Origin: Mumia sp. Pv4-285
GTDB lineage: Bacteria; Actinomycetota; Actinomycetes; Propionibacteriales; Nocardioidaceae
Length of the DNA stretch: 64,000 bases
Assembly (NCBI RefSeq): GCF_041320275.1
Contig: NZ_CP162023.1
Location: forward strand, 1,984,001-2,048,000
Direction of reading: 5' to 3'
The position numbers and the translations under genes are program-made. The notes below the pieces were generated by a model. That model was not told where the DNA came from, ran no database searches, and worked only from the letters and a program-made list of their open reading frames with translations. Numbering within the stretch: position 1 is the first letter of the stretch; every line of letters starts with the position of its first letter. This document shows, piece by piece, positions 39,105 to 47,884 of this stretch.

Positions 39105-41737
39105 GGCTCGTTCGGGTGACGCTGCGCAACTTCCGCGGCGTCGAGGAAGGCACGGTGACGTTCGCCCCGGGCGTCACGGTGGTCGTCGGCCCCAACGAGT
39201 CGGGCAAGTCGTCCATCGCGGAGGCGATCCGGCTGCTGCGGACGACCAAGTCCAGTGCCAAGAGCCAGGCCGTCCGCAACCTCCAGCCGGTCGGACGCGA
39301 CGTCGGCCCCGAGGCAGAGATCGAGCTCGAGACCGGTCCGTACGCGCTCGTCTATCGCAAGCGGTGGTTGAGCCGGCCGATGACGGAGCTCGAGGTCCGC
39401 GCGCCCGTCCCGGTGCAGCTCAGCGGCGACGAGGCACACCAGCGGTTCGACGCGATCCTCGCCGAGACCGTCGACGTCGACCTCTGGAACGCGCTCGAGG
39501 TCATCCAGGGCCAGGCGCTCGACCAGCCGTCGCTCGCCCACATCTCCGCACTCCAGCAAGCGCTCGACGACTCCGCCGGAGCGACCGGCGACCACGATGC
39601 GCTCATGACCGCGGTCGACGACGAGTACGCGCGCTACTTCACCCCTGGCGGCAAGCAGCGCGGCGACTACGCGGAGTCCGCGACGAAGATCGCCGCCCTC
39701 GAGGAGCAGGCTGCCGCGCTGCACGCGCGGAGCGCCGAGATGGACCGCTACGTCGCCGAGCACAACGTCAACGAGCGTGAGTTCGCCCGGCTCTCGACGC
39801 TCGAGGTCGAGACGCAGGCGCGGCTCGCCCAGGCGGAGAAGTCCGTGCGTGCCCTGCACACGCTCCGCGAGGAGCTCACCCGCGCCGAGGACGCCGTTCG
39901 CGTCGCCGAGAGCGGCCACGCCCAGGCTGTGCGCGACCTGGCTGCGCGTCGTTCGCTGGTCGACGACCTCAGGACGCGCGCTGACGCGGTGGAGGACGTC
40001 CAGATGCGCGTCGACACCGCCGTGAGGGCTCTGGCCGAGTCCGGCGCGGCCGCCGACGACGCACGGGTGCTCGCCGCGGCGGCGACAGAGCGGTCGACGT
40101 CGGCTCGCCGGACGAAGGACGCCGTGGCCGACGCTCTCTCACGACACCGTGACGGCGCCGAGCGACGCGTCCTCGCCCAGCGGGTCCGCCGTGCACGCGA
40201 CGCGAGCGCCGCCCAGACGGCTGCCCGCGCGGAGAGCGCGTCGATCCTGGTCGACGACCTCGTGCTGGCGGAGCTGACCGACCTGGCGACCACCTGTCAG
40301 GTCGCCGAGGGTGCACGCGACGCCGCCGCCACGCGTCTGCGCATCCGCGCACACGGTGCGCACCCCGTCAGCGTCGGCGACGATCTCGTCGGCGACGACC
40401 CGTACGAGGCGACGGTCCTCGACGAGGTCCGGGTCACGATCGACGGCGTGGTCGACGTCGTGATCAGCCCGGGCACCCCACCGGCCGACCTCGACGGACG
40501 CGTCGCCGAGGCCCGCGAGGCCTTCGAGGCGGCGCTGCGCGATGCGGGCGTCGACTCCCTCGCGACGGCGCGAGCCTCCCATGAGAGGCGGCGGGCGGCG
40601 CAGGCGCGGCACGACGCGGCGCAGACCACGCTCACCGAAGCCCTCGACAGCACCACGCTCGACGAGCTGGAGGTGCGTCTCGCCACGCTCGAGCAGCGGC
40701 TCGCCGCCGCCGAGTCCGACGGCACCGCGTCGAGCGGCGACGAGCTGAGCGACAGCGAGGGCTCGTCGCGAGACGCCCTCGAGAGCGCCTACGACGCCGC
40801 CCGCGAGGCCGCCGACGAGGCCGAAGCCGCTGCGGAGGCGGCCCGCGTCGCTCACGACACCGCACGCGACCTGCTGGCGGCGACCGGTGAGGCCGCGGTC
40901 CGTGCGCGACAGGAGCTCGAGAGCGCACACGACGAGCTCGACCGCGCGACGACCCGCCTTGCGGCCGCCCGCGACGGCCGGCCCGACGCGGGCCTCGAGC
41001 GAGCAGTGGCCGAGGCCGACGGCGCACGGGCGACCGTGACGGCGGCGCGCGACGCCGCGCGGGCAGCGTTCGAGGCGGCGTCCCCGGCGACTCTCGCGAT
41101 GGAGCTCGACAACGTCCGCGACCTCGTCGTGCGCGTCGATGCTGAGCTGGATCGCGCAGCCTCCCGCCGCGTCGAGCTCAAGACCCTGCTGGACGACCGA
41201 GCCGCAGAGGGCATCCACGACCGGTTGGCCGACGTCGAGGCGGCCCTCGACCGAGCGCGGTCGACCCACCTGCGCGTGCACCGCTCCGCGCAGGCGGTGC
41301 ACCTCCTGCGGTCGACGCTGAGGCGTCACCGCGACGAGGCGCAGCGTCAGTACGTCGCCCCCTTCAGGGAGCGCATCGATCGCATGGGTCAGGTGGTGTT
41401 CGGACCCGACTTCCAGGTCTCGATCGGCACCGACCTCTCGATCGAGTCCCGCACCCTGGCAGGCCGCACGGTGCCGTTCGGCTCGCTGTCCGGCGGCGCT
41501 CGCGAACAGCTCGGCGTCCTCGGACGCCTGGCCTGTGCCCAGCTCGTCGCTGGAGACGGGGGCGCCCCAGTGATCCTCGACGACACGATGGGCTTCGCCG
41601 ACCCGGAGCGACTCCAACAGCTCGCCGTCGTCCTCAACGACGTGGGCCGGTCGGCGCAGGTCGTTCTTCTCACCTGCCAGCCGTCCCGCTTCGACAGCGT
41701 CGGCAGCGCCCGCACGGCCCGGCTCGTGACCGCGTGA
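39101..41737 (+). CDS. SbcC/YhaN-like coiled-coil ATPase without zinc hook
   Basis: An 878-residue SMC-like ATPase. Walker A is VVVGPNESGKSSIAEAI at the N-terminus, the ABC signature is FGSLSGGAREQLGVLGRLA, and Walker B is PVILDDTMGFADPERLQQL near the C-terminus. About 600 residues between are Ala/Glu/Arg-rich coiled coil. Rad50 and SbcC carry a CxxC zinc hook at the coil apex; I find only a single Cys in the middle (LATTCQVAEG), so the hook is absent, as in YhaN-type proteins. It is coupled to the nuclease gene upstream and the START-domain gene downstream by 4-nt overlaps. Confidence 0.85.
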   Translation: MRLVRVTLRNFRGVEEGTVTFAPGVTVVVGPNESGKSSIAEAIRLLRTTKSSAKSQAVRNLQPVGRDVGPEAEIELETGPYALVYRKRWLSRPMTELEVRAPVPVQLSGDEAHQRFDAILAETVDVDLWNALEVIQGQALDQPSLAHISALQQALDDSAGATGDHDALMTAVDDEYARYFTPGGKQRGDYAESATKIAALEEQAAALHARSAEMDRYVAEHNVNEREFARLSTLEVETQARLAQAEKSVRALHTLREELTRAEDAVRVAESGHAQAVRDLAARRSLVDDLRTRADAVEDVQMRVDTAVRALAESGAAADDARVLAAAATERSTSARRTKDAVADALSRHRDGAERRVLAQRVRRARDASAAQTAARAESASILVDDLVLAELTDLATTCQVAEGARDAAATRLRIRAHGAHPVSVGDDLVGDDPYEATVLDEVRVTIDGVVDVVISPGTPPADLDGRVAEAREAFEAALRDAGVDSLATARASHERRRAAQARHDAAQTTLTEALDSTTLDELEVRLATLEQRLAAAESDGTASSGDELSDSEGSSRDALESAYDAAREAADEAEAAAEAARVAHDTARDLLAATGEAAVRARQELESAHDELDRATTRLAAARDGRPDAGLERAVAEADGARATVTAARDAARAAFEAASPATLAMELDNVRDLVVRVDAELDRAASRRVELKTLLDDRAAEGIHDRLADVEAALDRARSTHLRVHRSAQAVHLLRSTLRRHRDEAQRQYVAPFRERIDRMGQVVFGPDFQVSIGTDLSIESRTLAGRTVPFGSLSGGAREQLGVLGRLACAQLVAGDGGAPVILDDTMGFADPERLQQLAVVLNDVGRSAQVVLLTCQPSRFDSVGSARTARLVTA

Positions 41738-42183
41738 CTCCCCGGCACTACTCGTTCGCGAGCATCTGGCACGTGGCCGCGCCCGTCGCGCGGGCCTTCG
41801 AGACGGTCGCCGACCTCGAGCGCTACGCCACCTGGTGGCCCGACGTCCGACACGTGGTCGGCATCGACGACGACACCGCGCGGGTGGCGATCCGCTCGAC
41901 ACTGCCCTACACCCTGCACCTCACCCTCCACCGGACCCGCGTCGATGGCGATGCCGGGCACCTGCTCGCCGAGATCGCGGGCGACCTCGAGGGCTGGGCG
42001 AGCTGGCGCCTGACGGCAGCGGCCGACGGCACCACGACGCTCCGCTACTCCCAGGAGGTCGTCACCACCGAGCCCTGGATGAACGCCGCCGGGCACCTGC
42101 TCGCCCCGGTGTTCCGGCTCAACCATCGCGCCATGATGCGACGAGGCCAGGCCGGCCTGACCGACCACCTCACGTCCTCCTAG
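41734..42183 (+). CDS. SRPBCC/START-like protein (polyketide cyclase/dehydrase fold)
   Basis: A 149-residue soluble protein starting with a GTG that overlaps the ATPase stop by 4 nt. The N-terminal FASIWHVAAPVARAFETVAD and WPDVRHVV segments, the LTLHRTRVDGDAGHLLAEIA strands and the C-terminal helix (FRLNHRAMMRRGQAGLTDHL) match the START-like fold with a hydrophobic pocket. The family binds diverse small molecules. Why it is coupled to a nuclease operon is unclear; it may be passive genome neighbourhood or a ligand sensor. Confidence 0.82.
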   Translation: MTPRHYSFASIWHVAAPVARAFETVADLERYATWWPDVRHVVGIDDDTARVAIRSTLPYTLHLTLHRTRVDGDAGHLLAEIAGDLEGWASWRLTAAADGTTTLRYSQEVVTTEPWMNAAGHLLAPVFRLNHRAMMRRGQAGLTDHLTSS

Positions 42184-42239
42184 CCGGACGGTCGACCTAG
42201 AGTGGGCCAGCGAGGCCGCTCCACGACGGAAGGACCACC

Positions 42240-42770
42240 GTGCACCGCAGACACTCACGCTCGACTCTCGCCGGAGTCGCGCTGATCGCTCTGACGCTCG
42301 CCGGATGCGGCTCCGCATCCGACCTCGCCAGTGCGGACGCCGGCTCCACGGACGCGCCCACCCCGACCACTCCCTCGCGGACGGCGACGCTGCCCCTGGA
42401 CGACGTCGACACGGACCTCCCCAAGGCGGGCGACGAGATGCCCGCGTTCCGCAGTCCGACGGGCAACATCGTCTGCCGCCTCGACACCGACGGGGCGCGC
42501 TGCCAGATCAAGGACTACGCCTACAAACCTCCGCAGCGGCCCGAGGGGTGCGAGGGCGGCTGGGGAGGCGCGCTGGTCCTCGATGAGTTCGGCGGCTACT
42601 TCGCCTGCGCGGTGCCCGCGATGAGCGGCAACTCGCCGGAGCTCGCGTACGGCCGCTCGACGGTCATCGGAGCCTACGGATGCACGAGCCAGCGCACCGG
42701 CGTGACCTGCGTCGACACCGACACGGGCCGTGGATTCACGCTGTCACGCGAACGCACCGGCACGTTCTGA
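42240..42770 (+). CDS. DUF6636-type secreted lipoprotein
   Basis: A 176-residue lipoprotein. The signal peptide ends in the lipobox LTLAGC (Cys23), followed by a Ser/Thr/Pro linker. The mature domain shows the DUF6636 pattern FRSPTGNIVCRLDTDGARCQ, then KDYAYKPPQRPEGCEGGWG, YFACAVP, LAYGRSTVIGAYGC and GVTCVDTDTGRGFTLSRE, with six conserved Cys that probably form disulfides. The GTG at 42240 follows GAAGGA. Function of the family is unknown; surface exposure is inferred from the lipobox. Confidence 0.85.
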   Translation: MHRRHSRSTLAGVALIALTLAGCGSASDLASADAGSTDAPTPTTPSRTATLPLDDVDTDLPKAGDEMPAFRSPTGNIVCRLDTDGARCQIKDYAYKPPQRPEGCEGGWGGALVLDEFGGYFACAVPAMSGNSPELAYGRSTVIGAYGCTSQRTGVTCVDTDTGRGFTLSRERTGTF

Positions 42771-42800
42771 GCGCCGAAGGCGCCAGACGGGGCCTGAGAC

Positions 42801-42845
42801 GACGTCACCCGGTCGAGGTCGGTGAGACCTCGGCCGGGTGACGTC
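42801..42845. terminator. Bidirectional hairpin terminator between lipoprotein gene and secDF
   Basis: A 20-bp stem (GACGTCACCCGGTCGAGGTC at 42801-42820, partner 42826-42845) has a single G-T mismatch and a 5-nt loop. It lies between convergent genes, 30 nt after one stop and 14 nt from the other. Confidence 0.85.
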
Positions 42846-42858
42846 TGTCGCGTACCTG

Positions 42859-45165
42859 TCAGAGCGTGCCGGCCTCGCGACCGCTCGCCGGAACCGTCGC
42901 GTACGGGTCGGCCGCCGCGACGCGGTCCTCCTTCGTCTGCTTCGGGAACTTCTCCTCGAGCAGCAACGCGATCGGCGACGCCACGATCACCGTGCCGAGG
43001 GTGCCGAGGACCAGACCGAGCAGCAGAGCGATCGCGAACGGCTGCAGCGACGAGCCACCGAAGATCGCCAGCGCGGCGAGGATGAAGATCGCACCCAGGC
43101 CGGTGTTGATCGTACGGGGGATCGTCTGCATGATCGCGTCGTTGAAGACCCGTCGCAGACTCTTGCCCTCCCTGCGTTCTCGCAGGTTCTCTCGGATGCG
43201 GTCGAACACGACGACGGTGTCGTTGACGTCGAGGCCGATGATCGACAGGACTGCGGCCAGGAAGACCCCGTCCACGGGTTCGCCGAGCCACGCGAAGATG
43301 CCGACGACCAGAGTGACGGTCACGGCGAGCGCAAGGACGGCGGCTCCGGCGAATGTCCACCGGAACCGGATCGCCAGATAGATCATCTGTGCACCGAGCG
43401 CGATGATGAACGCGATGATCGCCTTGTTGCGCAGCTCGTCGCCGAGGCTCGGGCCGATCAGCTCGTCGCGCTCCTTCGTCACCGGGCCCGCAGCCTCGTC
43501 GAGCGCCTGCTCGATGGTGGCGGCCTCGTCGTCGCTGATCTGGTCGGTGCGGACCGTGATGTTGTTCTGGTCGCCGGACTCACCGCTGGACTCCTGAACG
43601 ACCGCGTTCGGGAAGCCGGCGTCAGCGACCACCTCGCGCGCCTCGTCGGCCGAGATCGTCTGACCGACCTTGTAGTCGAGGACGCGGCCACCGGTGAACT
43701 CGACACCGAGGTTGAGGCCCTGCGTCACGACCCCGGTGATCGCGATCACGATCGCGACGACCGTGCCGATGATGAGGGTGCCGGCACGCCCCATCACGAA
43801 GGGGCCCTTCGTGACCAGCCAGTCGCGGAACTTCCCCGTCCCGGTGAGGCCAGTGATCGCCGGACGCTTCTTGACGAAGGAGCGGCGGACCGCCCAGTCC
43901 GTGAGCACGCGCGCGATGACCAGCGCGGAGACCATCGAGGCGATCGTTCCGATGGTCAGCGTGACACCGAAGCCCTTGACGGGCCCGCTCGCGAAGATGA
44001 ACAGCAGACCGGCGGCGATGATCGTCGTGACGTTGGAGTCCAGGATCGCCGTCCACGCCTTGCTGTATCCGGTGTCCAGAGCGCGTGAGAGCCCTTCACC
44101 GGTCCGCCTCAGGTATTCCTCTCGCGCTCGTTCGAAGACGAGCACGTTGGCATCGATCGCCAGGCCGATGGCGAGCACGAAGCCGGCGAGGCCGGGCAAC
44201 GTCAGGGTCGCGCCGAGCCAGACGAGCATCGCGTACGAGAGCAGGGCGTACGTGCCGAGCGCGATGCTGGCGAGGAAGCCCATCAGGCGGTAGACGATGA
44301 TGATGAAGACGGCGGTGAGCGCGACGCCGAACAGAGCGGCCTCGACGGAAGCCTCGATCGCGGCATCGCCCAGGGTGGCGCCGACCGTGCGCTGCTCGAT
44401 GACCTCGACGGGGAGGGGCAGTGCGCCGCCCTCGATCAGGACGGCGAGGTCCTTGGAGGAGTCGGCAGTGAAGTTGCCGGTGATGCTGGTCGTCGACCCG
44501 GCGCCGGTGCAGAGGCTGGGCTGCACCTGCGGAGAGGAGATCACGCGGTCGTCGAGCATGATCGCGATCCGCTGACCGCCGGCGGTGTTCTCGCAGGCCT
44601 CTGCGACGAGCGACTGCCACCCGGGGGCGCCCTCACCGTTGAACTTGACGTTCACGACCCACTGGAGCGACTGCGACTCCTGCTCGGCGTCGGCGCTGCT
44701 GACGCCGTTGCCGTCCAACGCGACGGGGCCGACGACGATCGGGTTGCCGTCCTCGTCCTCGACGATCTGCTGGCCCTCGGCGGGCTTGGTGGTCTCATCG
44801 GCAGGGCCCACCACGTTGTGGAACGACAGCTGAGCCGTCTGGCCGATGACCTTCGCCGCTTCGCGGGGGTCCTGGACGCCGGGGAGCTCGACGATGATGC
44901 GGGTGTCACCGGCGCGTGCGAGCGTCGGCTCCGAGACACCGAGGGAGTCGACGCGGCCTCGGATCACCTCGAGCGCACGGTCGGTCGACTCGCTGTCGGC
45001 GGTGACGCGGTCGGTGGACTTCGTCTCGAGGACGATCTGCGTCCCGCCCTTGAGATCGAGGCCGAGACGAGGAGAGAAGTTCAGGGCGATGATCGCCGAG
45101 AGTACGAGGACGGCGAGTGCCGCCACGGCGCGCCACAATGGCGCGCGGGACTTGGGACCTGACAC
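42859..45165 (-). CDS. secDF: SecDF fusion protein-export component
   Basis: A single 768-residue protein joining SecD and SecF halves, which use the proton gradient to pull preproteins across the membrane. The SecD part has the GLDLKGGTQIVLE motif, a large outer domain and GLAIDANVLVFERAREE. The SecF part begins after residue 450 with GVEFTGGRVLDYKVG and GLDVNDTVVVFDRIREN. I place the start at the GTG at 45165, because GGAG lies 6 nt upstream; a GTG at 45201 is an alternative. Actinobacteria usually have separate secD and secF next to yajC; a lone fusion like this is known as a second copy in Streptomyces. A small secreted-protein gene lies directly upstream. Confidence 0.92.
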   Translation of the reverse strand: MSGPKSRAPLWRAVAALAVLVLSAIIALNFSPRLGLDLKGGTQIVLETKSTDRVTADSESTDRALEVIRGRVDSLGVSEPTLARAGDTRIIVELPGVQDPREAAKVIGQTAQLSFHNVVGPADETTKPAEGQQIVEDEDGNPIVVGPVALDGNGVSSADAEQESQSLQWVVNVKFNGEGAPGWQSLVAEACENTAGGQRIAIMLDDRVISSPQVQPSLCTGAGSTTSITGNFTADSSKDLAVLIEGGALPLPVEVIEQRTVGATLGDAAIEASVEAALFGVALTAVFIIIVYRLMGFLASIALGTYALLSYAMLVWLGATLTLPGLAGFVLAIGLAIDANVLVFERAREEYLRRTGEGLSRALDTGYSKAWTAILDSNVTTIIAAGLLFIFASGPVKGFGVTLTIGTIASMVSALVIARVLTDWAVRRSFVKKRPAITGLTGTGKFRDWLVTKGPFVMGRAGTLIIGTVVAIVIAITGVVTQGLNLGVEFTGGRVLDYKVGQTISADEAREVVADAGFPNAVVQESSGESGDQNNITVRTDQISDDEAATIEQALDEAAGPVTKERDELIGPSLGDELRNKAIIAFIIALGAQMIYLAIRFRWTFAGAAVLALAVTVTLVVGIFAWLGEPVDGVFLAAVLSIIGLDVNDTVVVFDRIRENLRERREGKSLRRVFNDAIMQTIPRTINTGLGAIFILAALAIFGGSSLQPFAIALLLGLVLGTLGTVIVASPIALLLEEKFPKQTKEDRVAAADPYATVPASGREAGTL

Positions 45166-45231
45166 GGAAGGCTCCGGGCTTCTGACGATGGGTGACCGCA
45201 CGGTGTGCGGAGGGCTGACGAGGTGGACCCG

Positions 45232-45591
45232 TCAGCGAGGCGGGGCCCGGGTGCGGTCCGCCGGCGGGGCCCGCCCGCCAGCAGGCGCGTGGTCGGCCGA
45301 CACGGCGTCCGTGACCAGCATCAGCCCGCGCGTGTCGGCGCGGGGCGGCACCGTGCCGAGGTCGGGTCCGAGCGCGTGCTGCTCGGCCTGCGTGCGAGCA
45401 CCGACGTCGACCTTGTGCAGCGTGCCCTTGGTCTGGGGGCCGATGCGGTCGTGCGCCGGGTGCGTCTCGGCGCCGCGAGGAGCGTGCTCGATCACCGAGG
45501 CGGAGGCGGCGGCGCCGCCGACGGTGAACAGGAGTGCCGAGAGGGCAGCCGCGAGCATCGCGGCAGCCAGACGGGACACGTTCCTGAACAC
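45232..45591 (-). CDS. Small secreted protein upstream of secDF
   Basis: A 119-residue protein with a clear signal peptide (MFRNVSRLAAAMLAAALSAL, then LFTVGGAAASASV). The mature part is short, His/Pro/Arg-rich and probably disordered (GPQTKGTLHKVDVGARTQ, GRAPPADRTRAPPR). The GTG at 45591 lies 6 nt after TAGACT, so the mRNA is probably leaderless. It ends 66 nt before the preferred secDF start on the same strand, so the two are likely one operon. I do not recognise the family. Confidence 0.55.
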   Translation of the reverse strand: MFRNVSRLAAAMLAAALSALLFTVGGAAASASVIEHAPRGAETHPAHDRIGPQTKGTLHKVDVGARTQAEQHALGPDLGTVPPRADTRGLMLVTDAVSADHAPAGGRAPPADRTRAPPR

Positions 45592-45597
45592 CGCAGC

Positions 45598-45603
45598 AGT
45601 CTA
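45598..45603 (-). promoter_or_regulatory. -10 hexamer TAGACT, leaderless promoter of small secreted protein-secDF operon
   Basis: TAGACT on the minus strand ends 6 nt before the GTG at 45591. Confidence 0.55.
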
Positions 45604-45644
45604 GCCGGACGCTGATGGGGGCCCGGAGGCCGCGGTGATCTCGG

Positions 45645-47054
45645 TCACTCCGGGGCTGAAAGGTCCGCGATGGCGGAACCGATGGCCCGGTGGAACGTCG
45701 GGTACGCCCAGATCGTCCGGCGCAGCTCCTCGATCGGCACCTCCGCCTGGATGGCCACCGTCAGCGCGCCCAGGATCTCGCCGCCAGCGGGGCCGGCGGA
45801 CGTCGCACCGACGAGAACCTGCCGGTCGGCGTCGGCAACCACCTTCACGACCCCGGCAGCGCCCGGACCGTACGTGGCGCCACGTGAGGACGCGGCGAGG
45901 TCGGTGGTGCCCGTGAGCACGGAGAGACCCTTGTCCCGGGCCTGGGCCTCCGTGAGACCGACAGCGCCGATCTCGGGATCGGTGAAGGTGACGCGGGGGA
46001 GGGCACGGTAGGACGCGCCGGCACCACCGCGCTCGAGGATCGTGGCCACGGCGATGTCCGACTGGTACATCGAGACGTGGGTGAACCCGCCCTGACCGGT
46101 GACGTCGCCGATGGCCCACAGGCCGTCGACGACCTGCTCGTCGCCTCGCTCGGCGTCGACCAGCACGCGCTGGTGTGCGTCGGTGGCGATGTAGCCGTGG
46201 CTGGTCTTGACCCCGACCGACTCGAGACCGAGCCGATCGGTGTTGGGCGTGCGCCCTGAGGACACCAGGAGACGCTGGGCCCCCAGGGTCGTCCCGTCCG
46301 CGAGGGCGACGCTGAAGCGCTCACCGTCGTGGGCCACCTCGACGACCTTGCTGGACGTCCGGATGTCGACGTCGTCGGCCTCGAGCGCTCGGGTGACGAG
46401 CTCGCTGGACTCGGGCTCCTCGTGCGCGAGGAGCCGCGGAGCTGCCTCGACGACGGTCACCGCCACGCCGTACCGCGCGTACGCCTGAGCCAGCTCGAGC
46501 CCGATCGCGCCACCGCCGAGCACCAGCAGGGACGTCGGAGCCTCGGCGCTGCGGAGCAGGTCCCGGTTCGTCCAGTACGGCGTGTCGGCCAGTCCGTCGA
46601 TCGGCGGGACGGTGGGGCGCGTACCCACGTCGAGGAGGATGCCGTGCTGGGCCGTCCACGAGCGGTCGCCGACGCTGACGGTGCCCGGGCCGGTGATGGT
46701 CGCCGTCCCCCGGACGAGCCGCGCACCGGCGTTCTCGAGGCGCTCCACGGCGGCGGTGTCGTCCCAGTCGGCCGTGACAGCCGCCACCCGCGCGTACGCA
46801 TCGCTGAAGTCGGGCGTCACCGTGACGTCTCCGGCGACGCCGTCGGCTGATCGGGCATCGGCGAGGAGGTCGGCCGACCGGATGAGCGTCTTCGACGGGA
46901 TGCACCCGTAGTACGGGCACTCGCCACCGACCAGGGCGGCCTCGATCGCCACCACGGAGAGTCCGGCGCGGGCCAGCTCACCGGCGGCGGCCTCTCCACC
47001 GGGACCCGTTCCGATCACGACGACGTCGACAGTCTCGGGCTGTGCATGATCCAT
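45645..47054 (-). CDS. Class I pyridine nucleotide-disulfide oxidoreductase homologue
   Basis: A 469-residue FAD enzyme. The FAD motif is VVVIGTGPGGEAAAGELARA, the redox disulfide is GGECPYYGCIPSKTL, the NAD(P) motif is LVLGGGAIGLELAQAYARYG and the second FAD motif is GLWAIGDVTGQGGFTHV. The C-terminal dimer domain ends with YPTFHRAIGSAI; the catalytic HPTxxE pair of lipoamide dehydrogenase and glutathione-type reductases is not present. It is therefore a relative of mercuric or mycothione reductases with an altered active site, and the substrate is open. No lipoyl-complex genes are nearby. The ATG at 47054 gives the family N-terminus. Confidence 0.85.
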   Translation of the reverse strand: MDHAQPETVDVVVIGTGPGGEAAAGELARAGLSVVAIEAALVGGECPYYGCIPSKTLIRSADLLADARSADGVAGDVTVTPDFSDAYARVAAVTADWDDTAAVERLENAGARLVRGTATITGPGTVSVGDRSWTAQHGILLDVGTRPTVPPIDGLADTPYWTNRDLLRSAEAPTSLLVLGGGAIGLELAQAYARYGVAVTVVEAAPRLLAHEEPESSELVTRALEADDVDIRTSSKVVEVAHDGERFSVALADGTTLGAQRLLVSSGRTPNTDRLGLESVGVKTSHGYIATDAHQRVLVDAERGDEQVVDGLWAIGDVTGQGGFTHVSMYQSDIAVATILERGGAGASYRALPRVTFTDPEIGAVGLTEAQARDKGLSVLTGTTDLAASSRGATYGPGAAGVVKVVADADRQVLVGATSAGPAGGEILGALTVAIQAEVPIEELRRTIWAYPTFHRAIGSAIADLSAPE

Positions 47055-47123
47055 GACGCGAGCATGTCCTACGTGTCGGCTTCGCGCAGAAGAGGGGCGA
47101 GGCGCGGCGGTGCGAGACGTGAG

Positions 47124-47221
47124 GTGAGGCGCCGGGCTGGGAAGCGCCTCACGGCGCATGGCCGCTCGCAGCGGCTAAATGTGGGACCCGGGGCTACCGC
47201 AGCCCGGCGCGGTTCCCAGCC
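47124..47221. ncRNA. Candidate structured RNA with pseudoknot-like pairing
   Basis: Hairpin 1 pairs GTGAGGCGC (47124-47132) with 47144-47152. Its 11-nt loop contains GGCTGGGAA (47135-47143), which is perfectly complementary to TTCCCAGCC (47213-47221). Two further hairpins lie between (47161-47175, and 47191-47205 with stem GGGCT/AGCCC). The element starts right after the stop of the minus-strand gene at 47221 and lies about 70-170 nt upstream of the flavoprotein start at 47054. It matches no riboswitch class I can recall. The strand is undecided because complementarity works both ways; the minus strand would place it in a leader or read-through region. Confidence 0.35.
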
Positions 47222-47820
47222 TAACCCAGCTCTCCACGCCGTTCATGGGCAGCGGCTCGCTGCAGGGCGGCGGCGGTCTCCACGAGCCGGAGCGCGCTGA
47301 GGGCGTCGTCGTGGTCGTCGTCGCCCAGCGAAGCGCGCCCGATCCCGACGATTCGTGCGAAGGCCGCGGCGCGGTCCAGCGTGTCCGCGAGATCGTTGGT
47401 GACGACGCCCCGGACGACCGCGTCGACGAGTGCGACGACCTCCTGCGGACCAGGCGGGTCGACGACGCCGGCGACGACCTCGTCGACCGGGGCGTGTCGC
47501 TTGCCGGCGTCGAACTCGCGTGCCGCCCGTGACGGGTCGCGTCGCACCCAGGTCCGCAGCACGTAGAGGCGCCAGAGTGCACCCGCGAGAGAGTCGGCAG
47601 GAGCCGCCGCCCACAGCTCGGCGAGGAGGTCGAGCCCGTGCTCGTCGGCAAGGGCCAGCACGCGTTCGGTGGTCTCCTGGTCGGAGGCGTCTCGGGCTCC
47701 GCGTACCAGCAGGTGCGCGACCCTTGCCCCTGCCTCGGCGCGCGAGAGCGGGTCGTCGTCGCCAGGACGCGACGCGAACAGATCTGGACCCGCGACGAGC
47801 GGCTTCTTGAACTCGGCCAC
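47221..47820 (-). CDS. Conserved actinobacterial protein of unknown function
   Basis: A 199-residue soluble, mostly helical protein. It starts with MAEFKKPLVAGPDLFASRPG and contains WRLYVLRTWVRRDPSRAARE, DEVVAGVVDPPGPQEVVALVD and DTLDRAAAFARIVGIGRASL. The composition is Ala/Asp/Arg-rich without membrane segments or metal motifs. TAGGCT lies 6 nt before the GTG at 47820, indicating a leaderless mRNA. It is divergent from the TetR-controlled operon. I do not recognise a function. Confidence 0.7.
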   Translation of the reverse strand: MAEFKKPLVAGPDLFASRPGDDDPLSRAEAGARVAHLLVRGARDASDQETTERVLALADEHGLDLLAELWAAAPADSLAGALWRLYVLRTWVRRDPSRAAREFDAGKRHAPVDEVVAGVVDPPGPQEVVALVDAVVRGVVTNDLADTLDRAAAFARIVGIGRASLGDDDHDDALSALRLVETAAALQRAAAHERRGELG

Positions 47821-47826
47821 CGGCTC

Positions 47827-47832
47827 AGCCTA
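47827..47832 (-). promoter_or_regulatory. -10 hexamer TAGGCT, leaderless promoter
   Basis: TAGGCT on the minus strand ends 6 nt before the GTG at 47820. Confidence 0.55.
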
Positions 47833-47854
47833 GTGCGGTGGGTACGCGCACCTC

Positions 47855-47884
47855 TTGCCTGTGGCGCAGGACACTGGCTAAGGT
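47855..47884 (+). promoter_or_regulatory. Sigma-70 type promoter of the unknown-tetR operon
   Basis: -35 TTGCCT (47855-47860) and -10 TAAGGT (47879-47884) are separated by 18 nt. The -10 end overlaps the start of the 26-bp palindrome, placing the operator over the transcription start. Confidence 0.65.

Noticed and set aside
45645-47054. Dihydrolipoamide dehydrogenase call
   Set aside because: The CPYYGC disulfide is present but the C-terminal His-Glu catalytic pair is replaced (YPTFHRA), and no lipoyl-complex genes are nearby.
47124-47221. tRNA or known riboswitch in the structured element
   Set aside because: There is no T-arm GGTTCRA motif or anticodon arm, and I could not match cobalamin, SAM, TPP, glycine, c-di-AMP or ZTP consensus motifs.
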